Source: Lunularia cruciata | Lineage: Eukaryota > Streptophyta > Marchantiopsida > Lunulariales > Lunulariaceae | DNA: 64,000 nucleotides | Direction of reading: 5' to 3' | NCBI GenBank assembly: GCA_948567375.1 | Contig: OX419755.1 | Coordinates: 60,771,945-60,835,944, forward strand | Shown: positions 1 through 10,531 of the stretch, in pieces | How the letters are laid out: each line of letters begins with the position of its first letter | How positions within the stretch are numbered: the stretch's first letter is position 1 | Notes under the pieces: generated by a model | Told to the model about the DNA's origin: nothing | The model's database searches: none | The model's input: only the letters and a program-made list of their open reading frames with translations | Translations under genes and position numbers: made by a program

Positions 1-209
1 GCGGTCCGGACAAGAACGACAAGTTCGTGGACAAGCGAGCAAACTATACCTTCACAGAACCAACCATTGCAGGGAATGCGGGCCTGGTAGGAGCTCTTAT
101 CGCCTTGTCGGAAGCGTCAGATTTTGGTGTGGATAGGAACACCTTATTCTCTGCGATTCCCCCGGCGTATATACCTCCTCCACCCCCTCCCCCACCATGG
201 GGCCCGTAA
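1..209 (+). CDS. KORRIGAN-type endo-1,4-beta-glucanase (GH9), C-terminal end only
   Basis: Partial gene: only the last ~68 residues are in the window, read in the frame that starts at base 3 and ending at a TAA at 207-209. The stretch [19 protein letters not shown] is the C-terminal block of glycoside hydrolase family 9, carrying the conserved acidic residue of the Y/F-T-E-P motif that GH9 enzymes use in catalysis. The tail, FSAIPP followed by a run of eight prolines and W-G-P, matches the Pro-rich C terminus of the membrane-anchored KORRIGAN class rather than secreted GH9 enzymes. KORRIGAN is a type II plasma-membrane/Golgi protein that works with cellulose synthase complexes in wall cellulose synthesis. 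Anchor and most of the catalytic domain lie upstream of the window. Family call is secure; the exact paralogue is not. Confidence 0.9.
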   Translation, partial: GPDKNDKFVDKRANYTFTEPTIAGNAGLVGALIALSEASDFGVDRNTLFSAIPPAYIPPPPPPPPWGP

Positions 210-1540
210 GCTGACTTATAGCCTTATGGCTATCACTGTAGTTCTTCTCATGCTTTCGACTTAGCTGTGTTTTCTGCTCCAGAAGATATGGACCTTAGTT
301 AGTTTAAACACACAAAGGAGTCTCCCAAATTTTGGAGGTGTATTTGCCTTGTATCATACAGTGAGCTGCTATTATTCTTAGATGTCACCCTGTCCTGTCC
401 TAGAACTTCCCATTATCCGCAATTTGCAGCACCCAAAGTAGTTTAGGTCGTTTGGTATTTTTCACGTTATGGATTTTCACCTGTTTCTACGCGAGGTATC
501 TGACTAAAAGAGCTCTCAGTAAGATCTGGTGGCGAAGTTGTTGAGGCTATCGAACGCGCACTGTAAGGTGAAAGTGCCAAGGTTTCAGGAGCGTATGCAA
601 GCTATGTGAGTTTTACCGCCACTTCAGGTCGTAGGTTATATTCTGGGGAAGTGAAGGTCTTCCCAACTCACGCGCAGTCCACAAATTCTCATCTACAAGT
701 AGTAGGAACAAGGCTTGAATCATGTCTCGTCCCAGGCCATGCCTCTGTAGAAGTGGAGAATGACGAGGATGATTGTGGTTCCTCGAGTATAGTAACCTGA
801 CTGAACCTAGTAGCGTGGAACTTTCCTTTTTAGAGAGGTGGGGTAGTCCAGTGAGGGAACCTCCTTGCCCCAAGAACATGTATCTCCAGAAACAGTATGG
901 TACCTCCAGTGAAATCAATTGCTAGTACTGCCCTCGATTCCATTGCAGTGGGAGTCATATCAGTATCAAATGTGGACTTTATATGAGCCTTCATATTCAA
1001 CTCCCACTTATTCCTTCCAACGGATGTATGACGTGATCTGTGTCTTGGTACTCCCTTACACCTTACATTATGCTACTGTCCTGGATATGGTGATGCCTCA
1101 TCATATTGCCCTCAGCATTCCTGTTGGCCCTTACTGGTAATCCATCACGATGTGGAAGATGCGAGGGGACTCTGGTCTGTAGCAAGGCAGCAAAACTCTT
1201 TCAAATTGGATGCACATGGTAACACTCGGGTCCACTTCAAGGTAGTTTTTGTTTGATCCTCTCGGTGTCATAAACCTTGTCGGTAGAGGAAGTCCTTTAG
1301 GTTAGTACTGCCGATGGCAAAGAAAACTTTACGAGACGTAAACACGAGTGACACTGAATGTGCAACAAGCCAGATGTCCCTACATTCAAAAATTCCACGA
1401 ACTAACATGAAGGAAATCGGGTAGCAACTAGATGTAGTACAATATTTCGTGACATCCACTGTCGCTCAGTCGCGTGGGTCCGGATGGAAGTTACCCTTCA
1501 ATACGCGTGTGCTTCTAGGTATTGCAAATACCCAAACTTG
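210..1540. other. 3' flank of the GH9 gene; no further gene seen
   Basis: The first few hundred bases presumably hold the 3' untranslated region. Only short unrecognised open frames occur on either strand (for example 606-800 and 919-1140 plus, 613-918 minus), and they overlap one another in different frames as expected for non-coding DNA. Base composition changes to strongly AT-rich at about 1550. Confidence 0.6.
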
Positions 1541-2514
1541 CGGTTCTGAATGAATTATTATATATAGGGTTAATGTGAAAGTTAAAATAAATAATAGACT
1601 GAATGAAGTTCTCTTCAGGGTCGTGCGCGAGGGGAACGTACAGTATGCGGATAAGAAATCAACTTATAAGTTACCTGTTAAATATGTCATAGACATTACT
1701 TTGTACATGAGCCTAGATATATTTTGGTCATTAATCATTTGATTCTCCCATTTTATATATACATTTTAGTTTATATCTTAAATTTATTGAGACATATTTC
1801 TGTAAATCAATTTGTTTTATTTTACAACCACTGGACAAGCTTAAAACTGCTCTTTAATTACATTCTTCTCCCAAAGCTCTATATATAAATATAAATATAA
1901 AATTTCTTTTCAAGATATTTAGATTTATAAATCCCAATAAGATTAAATGTGATTAGAATACAGAAAATTATTACTAGAACAAGATGAATATCACTCAAAG
2001 CTATGATAGAATGTCAACCGCCAATAACAATGTAACTAACCTACTAAACCAATTTTGTTCAAGATTTAAATCAAACATCCTTATGATGCATAAAATTTAT
2101 AAGATATTGAAGATCTTTCAGTTATATGTGTTATATCGATAGGCTAAGGATATATTTAAATATAATCAATGATAATTAATGATAATCAATGATCTAATAA
2201 TAGCATTTTTAAATTTTTTAGATTTGATGTGAGTGCTATTAAAATGGTCTAAATAAAAATCAAATAAGAATAAAGTCTTTTAAGATCATTTTCTTTGTTC
2301 TGAGTGATCTTAATGAAATGGAGTTATAAAATTTATTTATTTGAGAATGAGAAGGTATGAATATTAGTCAATCAAGAACAAGTCTTATTATAACTATCTC
2401 TATTTCAATGAATGATATCAAGAAGAAGTGGGTATTAGTTAACTCAGAAGGCTCAATTAGGTTATGACTATCGTTGATTAAGTAGAAAGAAGGCGACTGC
2501 ATAAAAACAATGAA

Positions 2515-2583
2515 GGATGGGAAGACCCCATCAAGTCGTACACGTGAGAGACAAAAAAGGTAAAATGGAGCTAAGCCCCAATA
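2515..2583. repeat. Two-hairpin cassette, copy A
   Basis: About 70 bp with two short inverted repeats: GATGGG...CCCATC around GAAGA, then a GGAGCT-A-AGCCCC stem near the right end. The same order, spacing and core words (GAAGACCCCATC, GTAAAATGG, GCTAAGCCCCA) recur at 28184-28254. Copy A lies just beyond the 3' end of the retroelement fossil read on the minus strand, so it could be the terminal region of that element family. Confidence 0.6.
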
Positions 2584-2635
2584 GAGTCTATATGAGAAAT
2601 CTACCCTACCGCACCTAAGATATCTGAGCTATGCA

Positions 2636-2669
2636 AGTTGTGTGTAGACTGCACAGTCTACACACAACT
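2636..2669. repeat. Perfect fold-back: 16-bp arms, 2-nt spacer
   Basis: The left arm AGTTGTGTGTAGACTG (2636-2651) is followed by CA (2652-2653) and its exact reverse complement (2654-2669). No mismatch. It lies in the AT-rich island, between the retroelement fossil and cassette copy A. A perfect 16-bp arm pair with a short spacer is not expected by chance in 64 kb. Confidence 0.95.
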
Positions 2670-2689
2670 GGAGCATCCGAAGAAACATC

Positions 2690-3260
2690 ACCTAATATGT
2701 TTGCTCTCATGTGTATTGCACCAATCATTGCACTTTATAGAGCAATGGACACATGCTATCTAAAATATGCTACAAAGTATGAGAGTGAGAGTGGTACCCC
2801 TCGCACCTAAAATGATAAGCTCTCGCGCACTTCATAACAAATGTGTCAAACGCCGTGTCCATTGTTCCATATAACTCCAAGGCTGGAGGAACAAAGAGGT
2901 GACATTGCTACATGCCCCTATACTTGGAGGCCTTGCGACCTGCTGTTGCACTCGCCGCCCATCTAGGGGGATGGGCAATCATTCCCTCCAAAATTGTATC
3001 TCACGTAGGTCCGTAACCACGACATCCATTATTATCACCTGATCATCTTGGACCAAGTATAAGTCTGCCGCCCTGACACTTGTCATTTGCAAAACATACT
3101 AATGCTCCCTCCAAACAAAGTATCCACACTCTCGTGCCATAGCAAACACTATGTCCCTAATAGTATCATGAGTAGCTATCCTGTGTCCTCCAAAAGGATA
3201 CCGTATCATGTGGATCGCTGCTGCATCTAGTGTAGAACCACACCCATAAAGTGGGTAAGT
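2690..3260 (-). mobile_element. Retroelement fossil: C-terminal nuclease-like region (LINE-like, family uncertain)
   Basis: Conceptual translation of the minus strand shows protein-like segments in this order: an amphipathic stretch with THDTIRDIVFAMARECGYF, then DLYLVQDDQVIIMDVVVTD, and later FVPPALELYGTMDTAFDTF. The middle segment resembles the core of a PD-(D/E)XK-type nuclease and the last resembles the conserved block that follows it in many plant and algal reverse-transcriptase ORFs. The element is broken, with several breaks, and only the C-terminal part is recognisable; no reverse transcriptase core was seen nearby. It looks old. Family assignment is by pattern memory and needs a profile search. 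Confidence 0.5.
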
Positions 3261-4979
3261 GGATCATTTTGTAAAATGCTTTTTGAAATTAGATGGCTAA
3301 AATACGAATACTCTCTATAATCTTGTTTGCATTTTGCTCCCGTTACAAGAAAGTTTCGTTAACTAGTGAGTTAGAGAGGTTTAAGTAAGAATAATTCATA
3401 AAATCTAAGTTAGAGTTGGTCAATTGACTTTCTTACCTAAAGAAGAATATTTGACTTACTTTTGACATTTGATATTCTACTTCAATAATGTTGATGTCAA
3501 TTGAATTATACTGAATATAACTATACAATATTTTTTCTCTTTCTTGGATCTTAGAATGTAATAATTAGCGTTAGTTTTAATTTAACTTCTTATTTTACTG
3601 AGAAAACATTATATGCTCCCCATCACGAATCTCCTTATAGACTTATACATTCTTCTTAAACGGCAAACAAATAAGTCTTAGAAGCAAACAAGTATATAAT
3701 ATATTATGAAATCAACTCCATGTTATTTTTAAAGAAAAATTGGATATTTTAATATTTATTTTCTATAATTTTATTTAACATGAATTTTTTTTGTATAAAT
3801 CTAAAAAGAATACACCTAGCATTGACATAATTCCTTGGTTGTGATTTCAAACTCCAAAATTGTAAAAGACTTTGCCTTGATATAAAGGATCTAACCTTCA
3901 TGGATTTCTTTATCAAACGGTTTATTTGAGAAAAGTATAAATAATGTATTCTTGATTTTTTTTACCTGATCTCAAAGTTTAAATTCATTCTCAAAATTTC
4001 AGAACAGTGGCACAAGAATTCTCAATTATTTCCTTATAACTAAGCCTTTTTCAATCATGTAAATGTTAGAAGAATCAAAATTTGCGGAGGTCTCCAAGTC
4101 TAAAGAATATACTTATCTATTTATTTGATGTCTTTTTTCTAAGAGTCTATCATTTCAAATTTTGGAGTCTTACACTTGGAGTTCCTTGCAGCTTAAACTC
4201 TACAGTTTGAATTTTAAAAGAAAAGAGGAATTATGCCCAAGGACCCAAATTTTTTTATTTCCGTTGACTCTTGATTCATTCAATTTAGCTTCTTTGATAT
4301 AGAAAAGGAGATTAAAACTATAGGAGGAATTATATTTAGTAACTTCCTTATTATTTTTATTCTTTTAGATGCTTCTCATTTGGGTGGAATCAAATTAGAA
4401 ACGTTAGTCAGCATAGTAAATTTACTATAATCGATGCTCATATTGAAACTATGAAAACTTCTTCTACGAGAGATTCTTTAGAGTCCTCCGAGTTGTCATT
4501 GCGCCGAAAGATTTTGATCCCAAAGTTTGGAAAGAATCTACACTGTTTCTCATCTTTAAATCCTAAGATTTGTGTGTCTTGCAAATCTCCAAATGTTCTA
4601 TCAGAATTAGGGAATGTTCTCTATTGATTCCTTGTCTCTTTTCACAGTGGGTACTTCTTGGTTCAATTTCTCACTTCAACTGCTTATGTCTAATAAAGTA
4701 ACCAGATCCTTTTATTGGTTGATTTATTTTCTTAATATATATCAATATTAAAGGTATTTTATATAGATGTAATATAAATATTATATAAAGTAATTCAATT
4801 TTTTTCAACATGTAATAATTATATCGATAATTGATAATAAAGGATATCAATGGTGCATCAGATGAATTCACTCTATTTGTTTTCCAGGCAATAAACTCTA
4901 TGAAATAAAGAGAAAATCCAATGATTTCCTTTTGAAGACCCCACATGTTTATATCACTCAGTACAGTGAAGTAAAATCA

Positions 4980-5924
4980 TCGTAACCCTTTCTCTTTCTC
5001 TTCCTCCTTCCCAAGAAAAGAGCGACCGCGTGTGAAGGCTAGAAAGATGGGAAGACCTTCGGAAGAGAAAGAATACATGTCACCACCCTTTGGTTGAGAC
5101 CAAAGAAGACTCCCTTCGGCAAATACCTGCCAACTAGTTTAGTGGACGTCCGTCCACTAAACTAGTTGAGGAAGGAAGGAGCGGACGGAGAGAAAGGGAC
5201 GATAGGCACCACCGAAACGAGGGAGGATTTCTGAAGTTCGTTTCTCTCGATGAATGTACCGATGGTTCCTCTGGTGGTGGAGACACACGCGCACCACCAG
5301 GATTGGATAAGAGGAGTAAAGGCAGAGGTAGAGGTAGACTCTCGTCGTGAGGAGGAACAGGACGAAATTTAACAGCACAGGACAGGGGAACTGGAACCTG
5401 GTGTGTGCAGCCGCAAAAAGAAGCAATCAATCGATTGATCGTCCGAGCTGGCAGCACATCTCTAGCTGTTGAGATTAGAGTGGTGACACAAGACTTGTTT
5501 CCTGCTCCTGCTGCTGCTGCTGCTGCAGAAGGACCAGGAGCAGTAAGTGAGTAACCTCACTGCTGCTGCCGGTGTGAGAATGGTGGATAACCGGTCGTAT
5601 CTGGGGAGAGGGGATTCTCTTGTCACGGCGAATTGAGTGGGCTAGACAGGCGAGGAAGGATGAAATGTGTCGAATTGGCGAGAACAGACGGAGATGAATG
5701 CCGCTGCTGTTTACACATGAATGATATGGTAGCGGTAGTTTGATGGATTTTTCGATTTTTCTCCCGTTTAAGAAGAGCTCGGAGGAATACTACCAGCTGC
5801 TTGGGAGGAAGAGAAGCCTCTTTGTGGTGAGGCTCAGATTACTGAAGGTTTTACCCTGAGGAGGTGCAGTAGGAGGCTTGGGGGAATAATCTAGCCAAGG
5901 GAAAGCAAAGAGAAGGGGAGGACG
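4980..5924 (+). promoter_or_regulatory. Presumed promoter and 5' leader of the starch synthase 4 gene
   Basis: GC content rises abruptly from the AT-rich island and stays gene-like up to the SS4 start codon. The stretch holds a 38-bp perfect fold-back (5131-5168) and a short CTG/CCTG-rich tract near 5502-5526. Minus-strand open frames at 5134-5457 overlap in two frames and are low-complexity. The transcription start cannot be placed from sequence. Confidence 0.4.
5131..5168. repeat. Perfect fold-back: 18-bp arms, 2-nt spacer
   Basis: The left arm CAACTAGTTTAGTGGACG (5131-5148) is followed by TC (5149-5150) and its exact reverse complement (5151-5168). It lies about 760 bp upstream of the SS4 start codon. 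If transcribed, it would form a very stable hairpin in the 5' leader. Confidence 0.97.
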
Positions 5925-8900
5925 ATGGTCGAGGTGGTGCAAACGCGGGTAGGTGTATGGCCTGGAATTACAAGAGCAGCAGTTCTGCGTAGTGGAGTCT
6001 GCTCGAGTTTACAGCTGTTGGGAAGCAATTGTGGATGGACATTTTCGAGGGAGAATCAGAGAGCCGGCAGAATGATGATAGTGCATGGGGTTAATAGCAG
6101 CAGTTTTTTCTCCCCACAGCTCTCACCATCTTGCAGATTGCGGACGAAGAATAATAGGTATTTTACATGCTCCGCTTTTGTTCTGCCTAATTTCTCCGGT
6201 TGTTGTCAGGAGGTGGACAATGTACTTGGTTAACCAATCCACTTTGCGCGCTACATGGCTGGACGGTGTATGAAGTGGAATTTGCAGTATTAAATGAATT
6301 TGATTGCCAATTTCAAGGATTCTGTTCCTGCAAGTTCCAGGCTGTTAATCAACACACGTCGTGGGTATGTTGGAAGTCGCAGTACAAGGAAAAGTCAAGC
6401 AAAGAGAAACGTCAGGGATCGACAACCTGTGGATGGTGAGAGTAATCCTTCTGATGAGGGTAGGGAAATTCAAGCGAAGAAAAACCCTCTGCCGTCGGCT
6501 CCAGAAGCCAATGTCCCTTTGCCTTTGCCGTTGTCACCAGAGGCCAGTGTCCAGCAGGTAGCTGATGGCTTTGAGGTTGAGGGCAATGGCGCTGGTCTGG
6601 CCACGCCTCAAACAGAATCTGTGCTTCCTTCCGATCAGGTGACTGATGGTCCAGAGGGTAATGCGCTGGTGGTTGGAGGAGACACGAAAAGTGAGAACCT
6701 CCAACTGGTAAAGGAGATGGAAGATTTGAAGACTCCTAACGTGTCCTTGGTACTCTGTCTAGGTCCCCTGTTTACCATCTTGACAATCATTTCCGAGGCT
6801 TTGTCACATTTTCTAGTTCTTCACTCTTTGCAAAATCAGGTGTCGTTTGGTGATAGAATGACCACATTAGTTTGATTGAGCTAGGTAATCATCTGTTGAA
6901 GTAGCGATGTAAATAGTAGACTGCTTCTTTCTAGTTTTTGTCTAATTCCAGCAATTATTTTAAAAGACATTTCTGGATCATGCTGGAACTTCTGACATGT
7001 TCGCTTACTGTTTTTGCAGCCAAAACGACGCCAAGCAAAGAGTGAGGAAGGCAGTTTATCCAATCCAGCCGGTGTTAGCGTCAATGATTTGATGCTTATG
7101 ATCAAAGAAGCTGAAAAGAGTAAGTTACACAGTGAGCTTTGTGAAAGACGAAAATTTCTGCGATTGGATGTGACAGAGTTATCAGATTAGATGCGACGAG
7201 TGAATGTTGGCATAATGTCGGGAACATGTTGGCGGGACAATATCGTTTTGATCAGCTACACACGCTTGTGTGCTTGTGTCGAACACAAGGACACAAGCAT
7301 GGAATTTGCAGAGGAGTGTGTCATTTGTTCGCAGCATAATCCACAGTGATTAGTTTACTTGGTTGTTCAAGGTATTGGCAAGTGGTAATCGCTTAACAAA
7401 TCCTTCAGTCGAGGGACGTTCAATTTTCGGTCTCCTGGTTCATTCTGGACACTAGCTTTGGGAAGTCCGGTCATGATAACTGAGGAGTTTCTCGCGAACT
7501 ATGTAAATAAAGATACCGTGGGACTACGGAGCGAGCCTTCCTACTTGGCTGAACGTAAATTTATCTTCGTTTTTCCTGTCTCAGACATTATACTCCTCAA
7601 CCAGGTGCGAGCACGTGCCCTTGAGGAGCTGGAACACGTTCGCAATATCAAGGATGATCTACAGGGGCAAGTCCATGTGCTGAGTGCTCGTCTAGCAGAG
7701 GCAGACGCAAGAGCCAAATTAGGAGATCAAGCCAAAGAAAAGAACAAATTTCTAGAAGGGGAGCTCAGTGTTGTACAGTCTCGATTAGCGGAGAAAGAGC
7801 TTGAAGCCAAAGCAGCACTTCAGTTGAGGGCCGAGTATGAGACCCTTCAGGAGCAAGCACATAACCTAGCGGCCCAACTAGAAGCTACCAGTGAAACAGG
7901 GAATGAAGTTAACGTATTGAAAAGTCAAATTCAAACCTATGAGCAAGAGATTAAGGATCTTAGATTAGCCATGGCAGACTTGAAGGCAAAGGATTCTGTC
8001 ATTCAGCAACTCGAAGGTGATAAGCAAACCGTCCAAGAATATGCACATTGCTTGGAGTTAAAATTAGATGAAATCGAACAGAAAGAAGTGGAGAATTCAC
8101 GGTTGCTGGCCCGGGAAGCGGTACTGCAGGCTGAACTAGTGCAGTTGAAAGCGGAACTTGAGGAAAAATCTGAATCGAGTTTGGTTACACCCCAACTGGC
8201 AAAGGAAACTGACAGTTTACGAGAACAACTTCGAGCACTACAGGAGTCGCTGAAGAGTGCTGAAGAAGACAAAGACTCTCTGAAAGCGGTGCAAAGAGAG
8301 AATGTTATGCTGCAAGAGCAGGTGAAAATTCTACAGGAGAGGCTTTTGGAATCAGATACAGAGATACGCCAACAGCTAGAGTTGTATCAGGATGAAGTGG
8401 AGGCTTTCCAAAGCAGTTTGGAAGGGTTGAAAGCGGATACTCAGCTCGGTATCGCTCAAGTTCCCGTCGGAGAGATGCCCTGGGATTTCTGGAGCAATCT
8501 GCTTCTGCGTATCGATGCACTAATGCTGGGGAAACAGCTTTCACTTGACGATGGACTTGAGCTGCGAATTATGGCGTGGCGTCGAGAGTCTCGTATTAGA
8601 GACGCATACGTTGCCGTGCAAAACGAAAAGGATGCGGAGGTGGCGGCAGGATTGACAGAGCTCACTAAATTGAAGAAAAAGTAAGACTGGAAGTATACCT
8701 TCGCTCAACGCCTTGCTACACCCTTGACTTTATTGCTATTACACCAATTTACTTATTAAAGAAATCTATTTAGTTCTGAATAGATCAAAACACACGGTGG
8801 AGCTATTATAATTACCAATTGATATTAATTCGAATAGACACGACGGTTCACGTCCTNNNNNNNNNNNNNNNNNNNNNNNNNNNNNNNNNNNNNNNNNNNN

Positions 8901-10531
8901 NNNNNNNNNNNNNNNNNNNNNNNNNNNNNNNNNNNNNNNNNNNNNNNNNNNNNNNNNNNNNNNNNNNNNNNNNNNNNNNNNNNNNNNNNNNNNNNNNNNN
9001 NNNNNNNNNNNNNNNNNNNNNNNNNNNNNNNNNNNNNNNNNNNNNNNNNNNNNNNNTCGATTTTAGCTGGGAGTTTGTACTGGACGTCTTATTTAGTCTT
9101 CAATCTCTGTGTGGAATTAAACCCGCTAATGTTCGCTTTAGACAACTAAAGACATTTGTGTCCTACGCGAAATGCTTGGGTATAGACTCGATATATCACT
9201 GAGTGATGACTTGGACTTGAGCTTTAAGTCTTCTGGCTCTCTTGACAGAAGTCATTTTTTTGTATTCTTAGACTGCAAAATAATAACGAGCTTATGGAAT
9301 TTGGACTTTTCAGGTGGGTTGTATTACTCGGCTTGTACCACAGAAAGGAGTACCTCTGATTCGACATGCAATCTACCGTACATTGGAATCTGGTGGACAG
9401 TTTATATTGCTAGGTTCAAGTCCTATCCCAAGTATTCAGGTAGACACAGCTGCCATAATATCTTTCCTCTTTGCACTTTCAGTTCGTCATCTGAATTCTC
9501 ATTACATATTGTTTATCATGTTGCTGGAACCGGTTTTTCTTGCAGCGTGAGTTTGAAGGCATTCAACGGGATTTTGATCAACATCCTCACATTCGGCTGG
9601 TTTTAAAATATGATGAAGCCCTGTCACATTCAATATATGCCGCATCGGATATGTTCGTTATTCCATCCATTTTTGAACCTTGTGGGTTGACACAGGTATA
9701 CTTTGGTGATCCAGTCAACTTTTTGCTTGTGTCACTGATTTGTAGCTGTGGTGATCTGAAGGTTTACATGTGCATCAACTCCAAGATAACTAAACATCGT
9801 ACGTGAGTTCCGTTTGTACAGATGATTGCCATGCGCTATGGGAGTATACCGGTTGTGAGGAAGACGGGAGGATTGAATGACAGGTTTGTTCCATCAGCAT
9901 GCCTGTAGACAATTCTCTGTAGCTTGCTTGCTTTTGGGAGATGAGCCCCCCGATCGTATGCTCTCTATGCTATTGAGATGGATTTGGACTGCTTAAATGG
10001 ATAATTTTTCTCACTTACACATACGGAGTTACTTACAAGACTTGAATTTGCAGTGTCTTTGATGCAGATGATTCTTCGTACCCTGAGGAGAAAAAGAATG
10101 GCTTCACATTTTCTGCTGCCACTGAAGTGGTGAGAGCACATATTTAATTTTGCGAACTTGTTAACCTAATATTCTTCTACACTGTCCTTTGCTGCTGTCT
10201 ATAGTATATCCTTAGGATCGATCAACTGCTGAGTTCAGCTCTTTCTTCACATCCATGAGCGTGGTGCTGCTTTATCTATTATCTAGTTGTCTTCCCATCA
10301 TTCTTGTCATGGAGTCATTTGTATCTTTGTGTATTGCACACTTCTAAATCGTCCATTATTCAGGGTTTAAACTTTGCTCTCGATCGAGCTATGGCTTACT
10401 ACAAAGATCGGCAATGGTGGCAAAAACTCGTTACAAGGGCAATGAAAATGGATTACAGCTGGGACCACTCTGCAGATCAGTATGTAGATTTATACAGGCA
10501 ATGTCTGGAAAGGGCCACAACAAAGTTGTAG
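5925..10531 (+). CDS. SS4: Starch synthase 4 (SS4), coiled-coil N half and GT5 C-lobe, gapped
   Basis: ADP-glucose:starch glucosyltransferase; in other plants SS4 initiates starch granules in the chloroplast stroma. Exons placed: 5925-6157, 6341-6749, 7020-7119, 7585-8680, then after the gap 9314-9439, 9546-9695, 9822-9883, 10054-10129 and 10364-10531, with phases agreeing at each testable junction. Residues 1-~77 look like a Ser/Arg-rich transit peptide. The third exon gives [15 protein letters not shown] and the fourth continues [15 protein letters not shown] into a long coiled coil of about 250 residues, ending [20 protein letters not shown], all SS4 hallmarks. The C-terminal exons encode [19 protein letters not shown] and RKTGGLND of the glycosyltransferase C-lobe. 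About 290 residues of the N-lobe, with the ADP-glucose KxGGL site, are missing at the 8857-9056 assembly gap. Exon 2 could instead end at 6740. About 805 residues are visible; intact length is probably near 1,100. Confidence 0.93.
8857..9056. other. Assembly gap, exactly 200 N, inside SS4
   Basis: Two hundred undetermined bases. The left flank is intron (after the AA|GTAAGA donor at 8681). The right flank resumes shortly before the exon encoding VGCITRLV at 9314. About 290 residues of GT5 domain (roughly 870 coding bases plus introns) should lie between, more than 200 bases can hold, so the gap length is probably a placeholder. Confidence 0.97.

Larger units (their letters stand above)
1550..4960. 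mobile_element. AT-rich island, decayed transposable-element DNA
   Basis: A very AT-rich stretch that differs sharply from the gene-bearing DNA on both sides. It contains a retroelement fossil (2690-3260, minus), a perfect hairpin (2636-2669) and a cassette shared with 28184-28254. The remainder has no recognisable coding sequence. The short open frame at 4671-4946 (minus) is low-complexity and probably fortuitous. That the whole island is element-derived is inferred from composition and from the recognisable fragment. Confidence 0.55.

Noticed and set aside
8003-8665. Minus-strand ORFs within the SS4 coiled-coil exon
   Set aside because: Antisense shadows of a clearly coding, family-matching exon.
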